A DNA stretch of 32,974 nt from Roseburia sp. (GTDB lineage: Bacteria; Bacteroidota; Bacteroidia; Bacteroidales; Bacteroidaceae). Of this stretch, positions 32,547-32,974 are shown one piece after another. The translations under genes and the position numbers were made by a program. The stretch covers positions 51,653-84,626 of the forward strand of contig JAMPEL010000008.1 of the NCBI GenBank assembly GCA_023665185.1, in the 5' to 3' direction. Position 1 is the stretch's first letter. Each line of letters starts with the position of its first letter. A model generated the notes under the pieces. That model saw only the letters and a list, made by a program, of their open reading frames with translations, did no database searches and was not told the origin of the DNA.

Positions 32547-32974
32547 ACAATTTGATATGTTAAAACCAATTTCCGTAGAATCGCCTCAAAATGAACCGGA
32601 CTCTGCCTCGGTTGCAAAAACGCGATTCTACGGAGGCTTTTGAATCTTGAAAACAGAGTGGACAAATAGAACAATCCATACGGCTAAAAGATATACAAAA
32701 TTCCCTCAAAACGCACCTTTCCCATCCAAAAGCCCACTAAAACCCAAAATTACAAGGTGCTGAAAATTTATTTCCAAGGCACACTGATTTTTTGCGCAAG
32801 GCGCACGAAATTTATTTTCAAGGTGAACAAAATTTTCAAAGCCCGTTTTTTGACCCAAAATCGGACATTTTCCAAAATCACTTCCTCAAAAAGACGGCAA
32901 CCGCCTTTTCCATGTTCCAAAAAACAAAAATGGATTTTGAACCCGAAAAAAGACAATTTTAAGACAAAATTTTC
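32547..32974. repeat. 428-bp dispersed repeat, copy 2 (reaches the window end)
   Basis: Matches 14265-14692 base for base in length with about 35 substitutions. The stem near the start is kept (CCGTAGAATCGC 32573-32584 with GCGATTCTACGG 32622-32633), and where copy 1 has a terminal C-G pair this copy has U-G, so pairing survives. The repeat may extend past the window, since the match runs to the last base; in copy 1 the bases after 14692 are TAACTCGC. Confidence 0.85.

Overview
The window looks like chromosome of a member of the Bacteroidales (Bacteroides/Prevotella group). Evidence: promoters repeatedly have the Bacteroidetes form TTTG, 18-20 nt, TAnnTTTG; Bacteroidetes-specific families occur (DUF3078 barrel, DUF2764, DUF6359-like protein); and the bacterial V-type ATPase operon has the gene order E-DUF2764-A-B-D-I-K. 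No phage structural genes, transposase, rRNA or CRISPR array were found.

Layout. 1-1360 is accessory debris: a shortened CpXC zinc protein, a remnant of a WYL-domain regulator, a GIY-YIG nuclease-like protein and a possibly frameshifted small membrane protein, all between two copies of an 18-bp direct repeat. 1533-3811 holds a secreted multidomain surface protein and a 62-residue partner of unknown function. 4223-11947 is a seven-gene V-ATPase operon ending in a strong terminator. Its K subunit carries the sodium-ligand pattern, and no recognisable C, F or G subunit gene is present. 12213-14012 has a VOC-family protein convergent with the 3' remnant of a glycoside hydrolase family 2-like gene. 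The broken end of that remnant abuts a 49-bp-arm inverted repeat and a 428-bp non-coding repeat (14081-14692). A second copy of the 428-bp repeat, preceded by a degenerate arm, ends the window (32473-32974), so the two copies flank about 18 kb in direct orientation.

Between them are grpE and dnaJ (no dnaK), a DUF3078 outer-membrane protein, a flavodoxin-like reductase, a DXP-synthase-like enzyme with altered phosphate-binding residues, tRNA-His(GTG), an exported protein of 14 MORN repeats, an inositol-monophosphatase-family enzyme, a YhcH/YiaL-family protein, a GH13 glycogen branching enzyme, a multi-pass membrane protein, a divergent HxlR regulator/flavodoxin reductase pair, cbiB-cobS for late cobalamin assembly, and a double-domain carboxymuconolactone-decarboxylase-like protein.

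The V-ATPase, chaperones, glycogen branching and cobalamin genes are housekeeping or core-accessory functions. The unusual content is the repeat system, the two degraded loci, the atypical DXS paralogue and several strong DNA dyads near promoters. All calls come from reading the sequence by eye; no database search was run.
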